Numbered from the stretch's first letter, positions 34,876 to 43,616 are shown. The stretch: 64,000 bases of DNA from Streptomyces phaeofaciens (GCF_014648915.1 NZ_BMSA01000006.1:124001-188000), one strand, 5' to 3'. A program made the numbers and translations. Notes: generated by a model not told the origin, from the sequence alone.

Positions 34876-35688
34876 GTGAGCGGAGGCGGTATGGGCGGGG
34901 AAGTTTTCCACAGGCTGGGGGCGAGCTTGGGGGTCGTGCTGCTCCTGGTGTGGCTGGTGCGGTGGCTGGACACCGTGCGGCGTCGGCGCAGGGCACGACA
35001 GCGGCTCGCCGAAGTGCTGCCGTGGCTGCCGGCGCCGAAGAAGGCGCGCGGCGGACCGCGGGAAGCCGTGAAGCGGTGGCTGCCCGAGATGGCGGTGGCC
35101 GGTGCCGGATGCGCGGTGGTCGGTGGCGCGGGCGGCCTCGCGGTGGGGCTGATCGGCGCGGTGGCGCTGGGGCGGTGGCGCCGCCGACGCGGGACGACGG
35201 CTTCCGCGAGCACGGCCGCAGTGAGCCAGGCCGACGCGCGGCTCGCCGCCCGCCAACTGCCGCTCGCCGCCGACCTGCTGGCCGCGTGCATCGCGGCGGG
35301 TGCCGGTCCGGTGATCGCGGCGCAGGCCGTGGGCGAGGCGCTGGACGGTCCCGTCGGGGAGGCGCTGGCGCGGGGTGCCGCCGAGGTGCGGCTGGGGGGT
35401 GAACCGGGCACCGCCTGGCGGCGGCTGGCCGCCACGCCGGGGGCGACGGCACTGGCCCGGCTGCTGGAGCGGGCCGGCGTGTCGGGTGTGCCGGCCGCCG
35501 TGCCCGTCGCCCGGATCGCGTCGGACGCCCGTGCCGATTGGACACGCGCCGCGACGGCCAGGGCCCGGCGGGCGGCCGTCATGGTCACCGCGCCTGTCGG
35601 GCTGTGCTTCCTGCCCGCCTTCATCGCCGTCGGCGTCCTGCCCGTGGTGATCGGGCTCGCGGGCGGGGCCCTGGGCGGAGGGAGGTGA
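34876..35688 (+). CDS. tadC: TadC-like type II secretion F-domain protein
   Basis: Second platform protein, about 270 residues. N-terminal helix (SLGVVLLLVWLVRWLD), a hydrophobic pair after residue 80, the T2SSF domain (AARQLPLAADLLAACIAAGAGP...) and a final helix pair. Start is uncertain: GTG 34876 has GAGG 8 bases upstream; GTG 34867 and ATG 34891 are in frame. A TTTTCCACA nonamer lies within its first codons (34903-34911). Confidence 0.88.
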   Translation: MSGGGMGGEVFHRLGASLGVVLLLVWLVRWLDTVRRRRRARQRLAEVLPWLPAPKKARGGPREAVKRWLPEMAVAGAGCAVVGGAGGLAVGLIGAVALGRWRRRRGTTASASTAAVSQADARLAARQLPLAADLLAACIAAGAGPVIAAQAVGEALDGPVGEALARGAAEVRLGGEPGTAWRRLAATPGATALARLLERAGVSGVPAAVPVARIASDARADWTRAATARARRAAVMVTAPVGLCFLPAFIAVGVLPVVIGLAGGALGGGR

Positions 35689-35763
35689 GCGGGATGCGGT
35701 GAGCAAGTGCCGCGGGGCGCGGAGCGAGAGAGCGAACGACGGCCGGAGAACAGGCGGAGAGCC

Positions 35764-35898
35764 GGCAGAGAAGGCAGAGAAGGCAGAGAAGGCAGCGGTC
35801 AGGCGGCCCAGGCGTAGGCCGGGTGGATCAGCCACGGCCTGGCGGACCAGCCACGGCCGGGCGGACCAGCCACAGGCCAGGCGGAACAGCCGCGGGCC
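35764..35898. repeat. Two short tandem arrays before the pilin gene
   Basis: GGCAGAGAA repeats three times plus a partial copy (35764-35795), then four 19-20-bp units of the type GGCGGACCAGCCACGGCC follow (35822-35898). They fill most of the 249-bp gap between tadC and the pilin-like gene, where no gene is supported. Confidence 0.8.
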
Positions 35899-35937
35899 GG
35901 TCAGAGACGAACGGAATCGAACCTCACGGGGGTTGAG

Positions 35938-36147
35938 ATGGACAAGGCGGTACGGGCGCGGCTGCGCGCCCTGGTGTGCGGGACGCGGCGTGGGCGGAGG
36001 GACGCCGGAATGGTCACCTCCGAGTACGCGATGGGGATCGTGGCGACGGTGGGCTTCGCCGTGCTCCTCTACGAGGTGCTGACGAGCGACGCCGTCATGG
36101 CGCTGTTGCAGGACATCGTGAGGCGGGCACTCAGTGCGCAGATGTGA
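35938..36147 (+). CDS. DUF4244 protein, Flp pilin-like
   Basis: A 69-residue protein: basic N-terminus (RARLRALVCGTRRGRR), then DAGMVTSEYAMGIVATVGFAVLLYE..., i.e. a Gly before a Glu-containing hydrophobic helix. This resembles Flp/type IV prepilins, in which a peptidase cuts after Gly and the Glu at +5 or so is needed for assembly (G-MVTSEYA). No prepilin peptidase gene is visible in this cluster. ATG start with GGGGG upstream. Confidence 0.9.
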   Translation: MDKAVRARLRALVCGTRRGRRDAGMVTSEYAMGIVATVGFAVLLYEVLTSDAVMALLQDIVRRALSAQM

Positions 36148-36520
36148 GCGGGTGGGCGCGTGGCGGCGGTGGCGGGGTTCCGACCAGGGGTTCGTGACGG
36201 CGGAGTCGGCCGTGGTGTTGCCGGTGCTGGTGGCGTTCGCGATGGCGCTCGTGTGGGGGCTGCTGGTCATGGCCGCCCAGCTCCAGTGCGTGGACGCGGC
36301 CAGGACCGGCGCCCGGGCCGCGGCCCGGCAGGACCCTCCCGACGCGGTGGTCGCGCTGGCCCGTGAGGCGGCACCGGGCGGGGCGAGGGTGACGGTCAGC
36401 CGGGAGGGCGACCAGGTCCGGGTGGTGGTCGTGGCGAAGCCGGCGGTGCTGCGCGGGCTGCCCTTCGAGGTACGGGAGGAGGCGGTGGCGGTGGCGGAGG
36501 ACGCGGGGGAGGGGCCATGA
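36134..36520 (+). CDS. TadE family protein
   Basis: Pseudopilin-like TadE protein, 128 residues from a GTG that overlaps the pilin gene by 14 bases. After a basic leader comes DQGFVTAESAVVLPVLVAFAMALVWG, the TadE-type helix with the conserved Glu near its start, then a small extracellular domain. Probably a minor pilin of the Tad structure. Confidence 0.88.
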   Translation: MRRCERVGAWRRWRGSDQGFVTAESAVVLPVLVAFAMALVWGLLVMAAQLQCVDAARTGARAAARQDPPDAVVALAREAAPGGARVTVSREGDQVRVVVVAKPAVLRGLPFEVREEAVAVAEDAGEGP

Positions 36521-37155
36521 GGGCCAGGGACGGCGGAGACCAGGGCTCCGCCACCGTCATGGGCCTCGCCGTGATCGCCGTGCTGTGTGTGGTGTTCGGC
36601 CTGGTGCTCGCCTACGGGCAGGCCGTCGTGATCCGGCACCGGGCCGCCGGCGGTGCGGACCTCGCGGCGCTCGCGGCGGCGGACCACTGGGCGGAGGGCG
36701 AGCGGGAGGCCTGCGCCCGTGCCGGCCGGGTGGCCGGGGCGCAGGGTGCGCGACTGGTGCGGTGCGCGGTCGTCGGGGAGATCTCGGACGTGACGGCGGC
36801 GTCGGGACGGGGCCCGTTCACGGCCGAGGTCAGGGCCCGCGCGGGCCCTCCGGGACCGGTGCAGCCGCCCTTGGACTCCGGACCGGTGCCGCTGCCCGTG
36901 GACTCGGGGCCTGTTCCGCCGCCCCCGGACTCCGCGCCGGTGCCGCCCCTCCCGGGCCCGGCCCCGGCGCCACCACCCTCGGACCCTGCGACCGTCACGC
37001 CCCCGACGGCTCCCTCGGAGGCTTCCGCGCCCCGTCGCCCGCCGGAGGTATCTCGTTTCGCGCCCCTTCGCCTGCCGAAGGATCCTCGGTCGGCGTCCCC
37101 TCGCCCGCCGGAGCATCCCCGACCCGCGCCCCTTCGACCGCCGGAGCCTCCCTGA
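36517..37155 (+). CDS. Rv3654c-type TadE-like protein with Pro-rich tail
   Basis: A 212-residue protein. The first 100 residues match the Rv3654c/TadG-like pattern (DQGSATVMGLAVIAVLCVVFGLVLAYG, then ADLAALAAADHWAEG). The rest, from about residue 110, is a Pro/Ser/Ala-rich low-complexity tail. It starts inside the TadE stop codon and runs 161 bp into the 3' end of the convergent helicase gene, so its tail and that of the helicase are encoded by opposite strands of the same DNA. Confidence 0.82.
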   Translation: MRARDGGDQGSATVMGLAVIAVLCVVFGLVLAYGQAVVIRHRAAGGADLAALAAADHWAEGEREACARAGRVAGAQGARLVRCAVVGEISDVTAASGRGPFTAEVRARAGPPGPVQPPLDSGPVPLPVDSGPVPPPPDSAPVPPLPGPAPAPPPSDPATVTPPTAPSEASAPRRPPEVSRFAPLRLPKDPRSASPRPPEHPRPAPLRPPEPP

Positions 37156-39856
37156 CCCGCGTCTCCTCACCCACGGCAGGCTCCACGCCGAGCGCTTCCT
37201 CGCCCACGGCAGGCTCCTGGCCCACCGCAGGCTCCTCGACCCGCGCTTCCTCGCCTGCCGGAGCTTCCTCGTCCCCCGGGGCCTCGCTCGCCCCCGGAGC
37301 CTCGCCCACCCCAGGCTCCGAGACCCGAGCCTCCTCGTCCGCCCGAGTCCCTTCGTCCCGCGCCACCCCGTCCCCCCGCGCCACCCCGTCCCCCCGCGCC
37401 TCCTTCTCCTCCGGGGCCGCCCGCAGCAGTTCCGTGAGGAGCCGTACCGCGCCCCGCTTGTGCAGCGGATCGTTGCCGTTGCCGCACTTGGGGGACTGGA
37501 TGCAGGACGGGCAGCCGGCCTCGCACTCGCAGGAGGCGATGGCCTGGCGGGTGGCGGTCAGCCAGGCGCGGGCGGTGTGGAAGGCGCGCTCCGCGAAGCC
37601 CGCGCCGCCCGGATGGCCGTCGTAGACGAAGACCGTCGGCAGGAGCGTGTCGGGGTGCAGGGGGACCGACACACCGCCGATGTCCCAGCGGTCGCAGGTC
37701 GCGAAGAGCGGGAGGAGGCCGATGGAGGCGTGCTCGGCGGCGTGCAGGGCGCCGCCGAGGATCTCGGGGTTGATGCGGGCCGCGTCCAGCTGGTCCTCGG
37801 TGACCGTCCACCACACCGCGCGGGTGCGCAGCGTACGGGGAGGGAGGTCGAGCTTCGACTCGCCGAGCACCTCACCGGTGATGACACGCCGGCGCAGGAA
37901 GGAGACGACCTGGTGGGTGACTTCGACCGAGCCGTAGCACAACCGGCCGTCGCCCCACGGGATTTCGACATCCGTCTCGAGGACGGAGATGGCGGTCGTG
38001 TCGCGGGCGACGGTCGAGTAGGGCGGGTTGGCCTGCTCGACCAGGGCGACGGAGTCCTCCAGATCCAGGGAGCGGACGAGATACGTGCGGCCCTGGTGGA
38101 GGTGGACGGCGCCCTCGTGGACAGCGGTGTGGGCGGAGCTCGCGTCGACCGTGCCGAGCAGCCGGCCGGTGCCCGACTCGACGATCTGTACGGGCCGGCC
38201 GCCCTCGCCGCGGATGTCGGTGAGGTCGGCGGCGCGCTCGCGGCGGGTCCAGTGCCAGGCCCTGGTGCGGCGGCGCAGCAGCTTCGCGGCCTCCAGTTGC
38301 GGCAGCAGGCCCTCGGTCTCGGGGCCGAACAGCTCCAGGTCCTCGTCGGTCAGCGGGAGTTCCGCGGCGGCGGCGCACAGGTGCGGGGCGAGGACGTAGG
38401 GGTTGTCGGGGTCGAGGACGGTCGATTCCACCGGGCGGTCGAAGAGCGCCTCGGGGTGGTGGACCAGGAAGGTGTCCAGCGGGTCGTCGCGGGCCACCAG
38501 GATGGCCAGCGCGCCCTGTCCGGCGCGGCCCGCCCGGCCGGCCTGCTGCCACAGGGACGCGCGGGTGCCGGGGTAGCCGGCGATCAGGACGGCGTCCAGG
38601 CCGGAGACGTCGATGCCGAGTTCCAGGGCGGTGGTGGCGGCGAGGCCGAGGAGTTCGCCGGAGTGGAGGGCCTGTTCGAGGGCGCGCCGTTCCTCGGGGA
38701 GGTAGCCGCCGCGATACGCCGCGACACGCCGGGCCAGGGAGCGGTCGACCTCGGCGAGCCGTTCCTGGGCGATCACCGAGACCAGTTCGGCGCCGCGCCG
38801 GGAGCGGATGAAGGCGACCGTGCGTACGCCCTGCACGGCGAGGTCGGTGAGCAGGTCGGCGGTCTCGGCGACGGCCGTACGCCGGACGGGTGCGCCCTTC
38901 TCGCCCTGCATCTCGGTGAGCGGGGGTTCCCAGAGGGCGAACACCAGTTCACCGCGGGGTGAGGCGTCGTCGGCGACCTCGACCACGGGGAGGCCGGTGA
39001 GACGGCCGGCGGCTTCCGCGGGGTCGGCGGCGGTCGCCGAGGCCAGCAGGAAGACCGGAGAGGAGCCGTAGCGGGCGCACAGCCGCCGCAGCCGGCGCAG
39101 CACCTGGGCGACATGGGAGCCGAACACGCCGCGGTAGGTGTGGCACTCGTCGATGACGACGTACTTCAGTGACTTCAGGAAGGAGGACCAGCGGGGGTGG
39201 GACGGGAGGATGCCGCGGTGCAGCATGTCCGGATTGGTCAGGACGTAGTTGGCGTACTGGCGGATCCACTCGCGTTCCTCGAACGGCGTGTCGCCGTCGT
39301 ACACGGCCGGACGCACGGCGTTGCCCAGGGGTTGTGAAAGTTCTTTCACGGAGCGGCGCTGGTCCGCCGCGAGGGCCTTGGTGGGGGCGAGGTAGAGGGC
39401 GGTGGCGCCGCGTCCGTTCGGCGCCTCGGAGCCGTCCAGAAGGGTGGACAGCACCGGCATGAGATACGCCAGGGACTTGCCGGAGGCGGTGCCCGTGGCG
39501 ACGACCACCGAGTCGCCGTCCAGGGCGTGCTCGGCGGCCAGGGCCTGGTGCGCCCAGGGGTGCTCGATGCCGCGGGCCTGCACGGCCGCGATGACCTCGG
39601 ATCGAATCCGGTCCGGCCAGACGGCATGGCGACCCGCGCGCGGGGGCAAGTGCTCCGTATGAGTGATGCGCGACGCCCGGCTCGGGCCCGGGGCGAGCCG
39701 GTCCAGGAGTTCGCCCGGCGACAGGCGCGAGGCGGGCTGTGCCGAGGATCGTTCGGATTGGTGATTCTTGGCCATCGGCACCGAGTGTGTCACCGGCGTG
39801 ACGGACAATGGAGCCAAGGCGTCGTGCACGCCTGCCGGTAAGTGATTGAATGCCAT
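36995..39856 (-). CDS. DEAD/DEAH helicase with DUF1998 (YprA/MrfA type)
   Basis: Superfamily 2 helicase, up to 953 residues. Motif I TGTASGKS at 121-128, motif II DECH at 236-239, SATAADP for motif III, then the second RecA domain with TTALELGIDVSGLD and QQAGRAGRAGQG. The C-terminal DUF1998 region has a cysteine cluster (CECEAGCPSC, then a Cys five residues on), as in MrfA, a mitomycin-lesion repair helicase of Bacillus. Beyond about residue 808 is a 145-residue tail of Glu/Ala/Gly/Pro repeats overlapping the convergent TadE-like gene. The start is uncertain: ATG 39856 used here, ATG 39775 also possible. Confidence 0.9.
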   Translation of the reverse strand: MAFNHLPAGVHDALAPLSVTPVTHSVPMAKNHQSERSSAQPASRLSPGELLDRLAPGPSRASRITHTEHLPPRAGRHAVWPDRIRSEVIAAVQARGIEHPWAHQALAAEHALDGDSVVVATGTASGKSLAYLMPVLSTLLDGSEAPNGRGATALYLAPTKALAADQRRSVKELSQPLGNAVRPAVYDGDTPFEEREWIRQYANYVLTNPDMLHRGILPSHPRWSSFLKSLKYVVIDECHTYRGVFGSHVAQVLRRLRRLCARYGSSPVFLLASATAADPAEAAGRLTGLPVVEVADDASPRGELVFALWEPPLTEMQGEKGAPVRRTAVAETADLLTDLAVQGVRTVAFIRSRRGAELVSVIAQERLAEVDRSLARRVAAYRGGYLPEERRALEQALHSGELLGLAATTALELGIDVSGLDAVLIAGYPGTRASLWQQAGRAGRAGQGALAILVARDDPLDTFLVHHPEALFDRPVESTVLDPDNPYVLAPHLCAAAAELPLTDEDLELFGPETEGLLPQLEAAKLLRRRTRAWHWTRRERAADLTDIRGEGGRPVQIVESGTGRLLGTVDASSAHTAVHEGAVHLHQGRTYLVRSLDLEDSVALVEQANPPYSTVARDTTAISVLETDVEIPWGDGRLCYGSVEVTHQVVSFLRRRVITGEVLGESKLDLPPRTLRTRAVWWTVTEDQLDAARINPEILGGALHAAEHASIGLLPLFATCDRWDIGGVSVPLHPDTLLPTVFVYDGHPGGAGFAERAFHTARAWLTATRQAIASCECEAGCPSCIQSPKCGNGNDPLHKRGAVRLLTELLRAAPEEKEARGDGVARGDGVARDEGTRADEEARVSEPGVGEAPGASEAPGDEEAPAGEEARVEEPAVGQEPAVGEEALGVEPAVGEETRVREAPAVEGARVGDAPAGEGTPTEDPSAGEGARNEIPPAGDGARKPPREPSGA

Positions 39857-39937
39857 CGCGGCTGGCGAACCGTCCCGGGGGCTCCTGCCGAGGTGTCCCG
39901 AGGGGCGACCGCTCGATAGCAAGGTGCTGGAGGATCC

Positions 39938-40279
39938 GTGGACCTGTCCCTGTCGACCCGTACAGTCGGCGATCGTACGGTCGTCGAGGTCGGTGGCGAA
40001 ATCGACGTATATACCGCGCCCAAGCTGCGCGAGCAGCTGGTCGAGCTGGTGAACGACGGGAATTTCCACCTCGTCGTGGACATGGAGGGCGTGGACTTCC
40101 TCGACTCCACCGGGCTCGGCGTACTGGTCGGCGGACTGAAGCGGGTGCGTGCCCACGAGGGCTCGCTCCGCCTGGTCTGCAACCAGGAGCGCATTCTGAA
40201 GATCTTCCGCATCACCGGTCTGACCAAGGTGTTCCCCATTCACACCTCGGTCGACGAAGCGGTAGCTGCCACCGACTGA
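39938..40279 (+). CDS. bldG: Anti-sigma factor antagonist BldG
   Basis: STAS-domain anti-anti-sigma factor, 113 residues, identical in length and very close in sequence to my memory of S. coelicolor BldG. The regulatory serine is Ser57 in [12 protein letters not shown]. BldG binds anti-sigma factors such as the product of the next gene and is essential for aerial mycelium and antibiotic production; phosphorylation of the Ser switches it off. Starts with GTG preceded by GGAGG. A strong hairpin follows it, consistent with mono- and bicistronic transcripts. Confidence 0.97.
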   Translation: MDLSLSTRTVGDRTVVEVGGEIDVYTAPKLREQLVELVNDGNFHLVVDMEGVDFLDSTGLGVLVGGLKRVRAHEGSLRLVCNQERILKIFRITGLTKVFPIHTSVDEAVAATD

Positions 40280-40287
40280 CCACCACT

Positions 40288-40315
40288 CCGTACCGGGCCG
40301 CGCGGCCCGGTACGG
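40288..40315. terminator. Intergenic hairpin after bldG
   Basis: CCGTACCGGGCC pairs with GGCCCGGTACGG across a GCGC loop (12 bp). It has no U tract and lies between bldG and its co-directional partner, so it is probably a partial terminator that lets some transcripts read through. Confidence 0.7.
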
Positions 40316-40390
40316 ACCAGTTGAACACCGGGGGACCGGCCTCGGCGGCCCGGCCCCCCGACAGCACGCCCGTAGTTCCGAGGGGGACGC

Positions 40391-40822
40391 ATGGCCACCG
40401 TTGAACTCCGCTTCAGCGCGCTGCCCGAGCACGTCAGGACCGCCCGACTGGTGGCGGCAGCGGTGGCGCGCAGGGCCGGAGTGGACGAGGCCGTCCTCGA
40501 CGAGGTGCGGCTCGCCGTCGGCGAGGCCTGCACGCGCGCCGTGAGCCTGCACCAGAGCGGTGGCATCACCGCCCCGGTGAGGGTGGCGCTCATCGAGGAG
40601 GAGAAGGCGTTCTCCATCGAGGTCGGCGACGAGGCGCCTCGGGTGGCTCCCGGCGACCGGGTGCCCGGCTCCGGCGTGGACGACACGGACGTCGAGGAGG
40701 ACGAGATGGGCCTCGCGGTCATCAGCGGCCTCGTCGACGACGTGGAGGTCTCCGCCGGGGAGCACGGCGGGCTCATCCGTATGACCTGGCCGACGACGCC
40801 CGCCGAGGCGACGCTGACCTGA
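40391..40822 (+). CDS. BldG partner, anti-sigma factor-like ATPase fold
   Basis: A 143-residue protein with the HATPase fold of RsbW/SpoIIAB-type anti-sigma factors, equivalent to the gene following bldG in S. coelicolor. The N-box reads VGEACTRAV (Glu45), but the Asn that usually coordinates Mg2+ (ExxxN) is Arg49; an acidic insert (SGVDDTDVEEDEMGL) stands in the place of the ATP lid. It may therefore bind partners without efficient kinase activity. Ribosome site GAGGGGG; strong terminator after it. Confidence 0.88.
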   Translation: MATVELRFSALPEHVRTARLVAAAVARRAGVDEAVLDEVRLAVGEACTRAVSLHQSGGITAPVRVALIEEEKAFSIEVGDEAPRVAPGDRVPGSGVDDTDVEEDEMGLAVISGLVDDVEVSAGEHGGLIRMTWPTTPAEATLT

Positions 40823-40845
40823 GCCGGCTCCCACGACTAGCTCAC

Positions 40846-40877
40846 CCGAAGGGCCCCACTCCGGTGGGGCCCTTCGG
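40846..40877. terminator. Terminator after the bldG operon
   Basis: A 14-bp perfect stem (CCGAAGGGCCCCAC and complement) with a TCCG loop, 23 bases after the stop of the BldG partner gene. Confidence 0.88.
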
Positions 40878-40915
40878 CATGCGCGCACCTGGGTACTCGT
40901 GCTTACAGTTGTCCC

Positions 40916-41009
40916 GTGAAGTGAATCATGGGACTTCTCGGGCGCATCTCGATGTGAAGTGAATCTTGTGTCGCGACAATGCGCCGCGCATTTCGTGAAG
41001 CAATTCACG
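40916..41009. promoter_or_regulatory. GTGAA repeat cluster upstream of hppA
   Basis: GTGAAGTGAATC occurs twice as an exact direct repeat (40916-40927 and 40954-40965), and CGTGAA-GCAA-TTCACG forms an inverted repeat at 40994-41009. The whole region is A/T-richer than its neighbours. This looks like a multi-site operator for hppA; the regulator is unknown. Confidence 0.45.
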
Positions 41010-41135
41010 ATCAACGCCTTCAGGGCATTACTCGATGCGAAGGCGAATTCCGCTTACCGCCCACTGTTTTGATCAGGTTCCGGTACCTACAATCCGTCCA
41101 CATCTTGAGCTCAGCCCAAGCGTCAAGGAGGACGA

Positions 41136-43544
41136 ATGGCGGGGCTTTCTACCCCTCATCTGCTGGACCAGCCCACATCCTTCGCGGCCGCGGTGCAGCT
41201 GACCGACGGCAACCGTCTGCTCGTGGTGGTCATCGGTGTCGTCGCACTGGCCGCGCTCGTGGTCGCGGGCGTGCTGGTGCGCCAGGTGCTCGCGTTCGGC
41301 GAGGGCACCGACCGTATGAAGGAGATCGCGGCGGCGGTCCAGGAAGGCGCGAACGCCTATCTGGCCCGGCAGCTGCGCACGCTCGGCGTATTCGCCGTGA
41401 TCGTGTTCTTCCTGCTCATGCTGCTGCCCGCGGACGACATGAATCTGCGCATCGGACGATCGGTTTTCTTCTTGATCGGCGCGGCGTTCTCGGCGGCCAC
41501 CGGCTATATCGGCATGTGGCTCGCCGTGCGCAGCAATGTGCGTGTCGCCGCGGCGGCCCGCGAGGCCACTCCCGCGGAAGGTGAACCGGAAAAAGATCTC
41601 ACCACCGTTTCGCACAACGCGATGAAGATCGCATTCCGTACGGGCGGCGTCGTCGGCATGTTCACGGTGGGGCTCGGTCTGCTGGGCGCCTCGTGCGTGG
41701 TGCTGGTGTACGCGGCCGACGCGCCGAAGGTGCTGGAGGGCTTCGGTCTCGGCGCGGCGCTCATCGCGATGTTCATGAGGGTCGGCGGCGGCATCTTCAC
41801 CAAGGCCGCCGACGTCGGCGCCGACCTGGTCGGCAAGGTCGAACAGGGCATTCCGGAGGACGATCCGCGCAATGCCGCGACCATTGCCGACAATGTGGGC
41901 GACAACGTCGGCGACTGTGCGGGCATGGCCGCCGACCTCTTCGAGTCGTACGCCGTGACGCTGGTCGCCGCGCTGATCCTCGGCAAGGTGGCCTTCGGCG
42001 ACGCGGGGCTGGCGTTCCCGCTGCTCGTGCCCGCGATCGGTGTGCTCACGGCGATGATCGGCATCTTCGCGGTCGCGCCGCGCCGGACCGACCGCAGCGG
42101 CATGACGGCGATCAACCGGGGCTTCTTCATCTCCGCGGTGATCTCGCTCGTGCTGGTCGCGGTGGCCGTCTTCGTCTACCTCCCCGGCACGTACGCCGAC
42201 CTGGACGGGGTCACCGACACGGCGATCGCGGGCAAGGACGGCGATCCGCGCGTCCTCGCCCTCGTCGCGGTGGCGATCGGTATCCTCCTGGCCGCTGTCA
42301 TCCAGCAGTTGACCGGTTACTTCACCGAGACCACCCGCCGTCCGGTCCGCGACATCGGCAAGTCGTCGCTCACGGGCCCCGCCACGGTCGTCCTCGCCGG
42401 TGTCTCCGTCGGCCTCGAGTCGGCCGTCTACACCGCCCTCCTGATCGGCCTGGGCGTGTACGGGGCGTTCCTGCTCGGCGGTACGTCGATCATGCTGGCG
42501 CTGTTCGCGGTGGCGCTGGCCGGCACCGGCCTGCTCACCACGGTCGGTGTGATCGTCGCGATGGACACCTTCGGGCCGGTCTCCGACAACGCGCAGGGCA
42601 TCGCCGAGATGTCCGGTGACGTCGAGGGAGCGGGCGCGCAGGTGCTCACCAACCTGGACGCGGTCGGCAACACCACCAAGGCGATCACCAAGGGCATCGC
42701 GATCGCCACCGCCGTCCTCGCGGCGTCGGCGCTCTTCGGGTCCTACCGGGACGCGATCACCACCGGAGCGCAGGACGTCGGGGAGAAACTCTCCGGGGAC
42801 GGCGCGCCGATGACCCTGATGATGGACATCTCGCAGCCCAACAACCTCGTCGGGCTCATCGCGGGCGCGGCGGTCGTCTTCCTCTTCTCGGGGCTGGCGA
42901 TCAACGCGGTGTCGCGGTCGGCGGGTTCGGTGGTGTTCGAGGTGCGGCGGCAGTTCCGCGAGCACCCCGGGATCATGGACTACAGCGAGAAACCGGAGTA
43001 CGGCAAGGTCGTCGACATCTGTACCCGGGACGCCCTGCGGGAGCTGGCGACGCCCGGTCTGCTCGCCGTCATGGCGCCGATCTTCATCGGGTTCTCGCTC
43101 GGCGTCGGCGCGTTGGGCGCGTACCTGGCGGGCGCGATCGGCACGGGCACGCTGATGGCGGTGTTCCTCGCCAACTCCGGTGGCGCGTGGGACAACGCCA
43201 AGAAACTCGTCGAGGACGGCCACCACGGCGGCAAGGGCAGCGAGGCGCACGCGGCGACGGTGATCGGCGACACGGTCGGCGACCCCTTCAAGGACACCGC
43301 GGGCCCCGCGATCAACCCGCTGCTGAAGGTGATGAACCTGGTGGCGCTGCTCATCGCGCCCGCCGTGATCAAGTTCAGCTACGGCGAGGACAAGAGCATC
43401 GGCGTACGGATCATGATCGCGCTCTTCGCGCTCGTGGTGATCGTGGGCGCGGTGTACGTCTCCAAGCGGCGCGGCATCGCCGTGGGCGACGAGGACAACG
43501 CCGACTCGTCGTCCAAGTCGGCAGATCCCGCGGTGGTTTCGTAG
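41136..43544 (+). CDS. hppA: Membrane proton-translocating pyrophosphatase
   Basis: Integral membrane pyrophosphatase, 802 residues with about 16 helices. The pyrophosphate site is DVGADLVGK (from residue 226) followed by DDPRNAATIADNVGDNVGDCAG; further acidic motifs are DNAQGIAEMSGD and GDTVGDPFKDTAGPA. At the diagnostic position the sequence is GNTTKAITKG (Lys515, Thr518), the form found in K+-independent H+ pumps rather than the K+-dependent AAIG form. ATG start with GGAGG. It recycles biosynthetic pyrophosphate to pump protons. A strong U-tract terminator follows. Confidence 0.96.
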   Translation: MAGLSTPHLLDQPTSFAAAVQLTDGNRLLVVVIGVVALAALVVAGVLVRQVLAFGEGTDRMKEIAAAVQEGANAYLARQLRTLGVFAVIVFFLLMLLPADDMNLRIGRSVFFLIGAAFSAATGYIGMWLAVRSNVRVAAAAREATPAEGEPEKDLTTVSHNAMKIAFRTGGVVGMFTVGLGLLGASCVVLVYAADAPKVLEGFGLGAALIAMFMRVGGGIFTKAADVGADLVGKVEQGIPEDDPRNAATIADNVGDNVGDCAGMAADLFESYAVTLVAALILGKVAFGDAGLAFPLLVPAIGVLTAMIGIFAVAPRRTDRSGMTAINRGFFISAVISLVLVAVAVFVYLPGTYADLDGVTDTAIAGKDGDPRVLALVAVAIGILLAAVIQQLTGYFTETTRRPVRDIGKSSLTGPATVVLAGVSVGLESAVYTALLIGLGVYGAFLLGGTSIMLALFAVALAGTGLLTTVGVIVAMDTFGPVSDNAQGIAEMSGDVEGAGAQVLTNLDAVGNTTKAITKGIAIATAVLAASALFGSYRDAITTGAQDVGEKLSGDGAPMTLMMDISQPNNLVGLIAGAAVVFLFSGLAINAVSRSAGSVVFEVRRQFREHPGIMDYSEKPEYGKVVDICTRDALRELATPGLLAVMAPIFIGFSLGVGALGAYLAGAIGTGTLMAVFLANSGGAWDNAKKLVEDGHHGGKGSEAHAATVIGDTVGDPFKDTAGPAINPLLKVMNLVALLIAPAVIKFSYGEDKSIGVRIMIALFALVVIVGAVYVSKRRGIAVGDEDNADSSSKSADPAVVS

Positions 43545-43571
43545 GTCCGCCGACGGGGCCCGGCTCAAAGG

Positions 43572-43616
43572 GCGGGCGGGCGGCGCGGATTGACGCGCCG
43601 CCCGCCCGCTCTTTTT
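43572..43616 (+). terminator. Rho-independent terminator of hppA
   Basis: A 16-bp perfect G/C stem with GATTGA loop, followed by TCTTTTT on the plus strand, 27 bases beyond the hppA stop. Confidence 0.92.

Noticed and set aside
31457..35545. 1362-codon minus-strand frame opposite ssd-tadC
   Set aside because: Arg/Pro/Ser-rich antisense shadow; the plus strand encodes clear Tad proteins.
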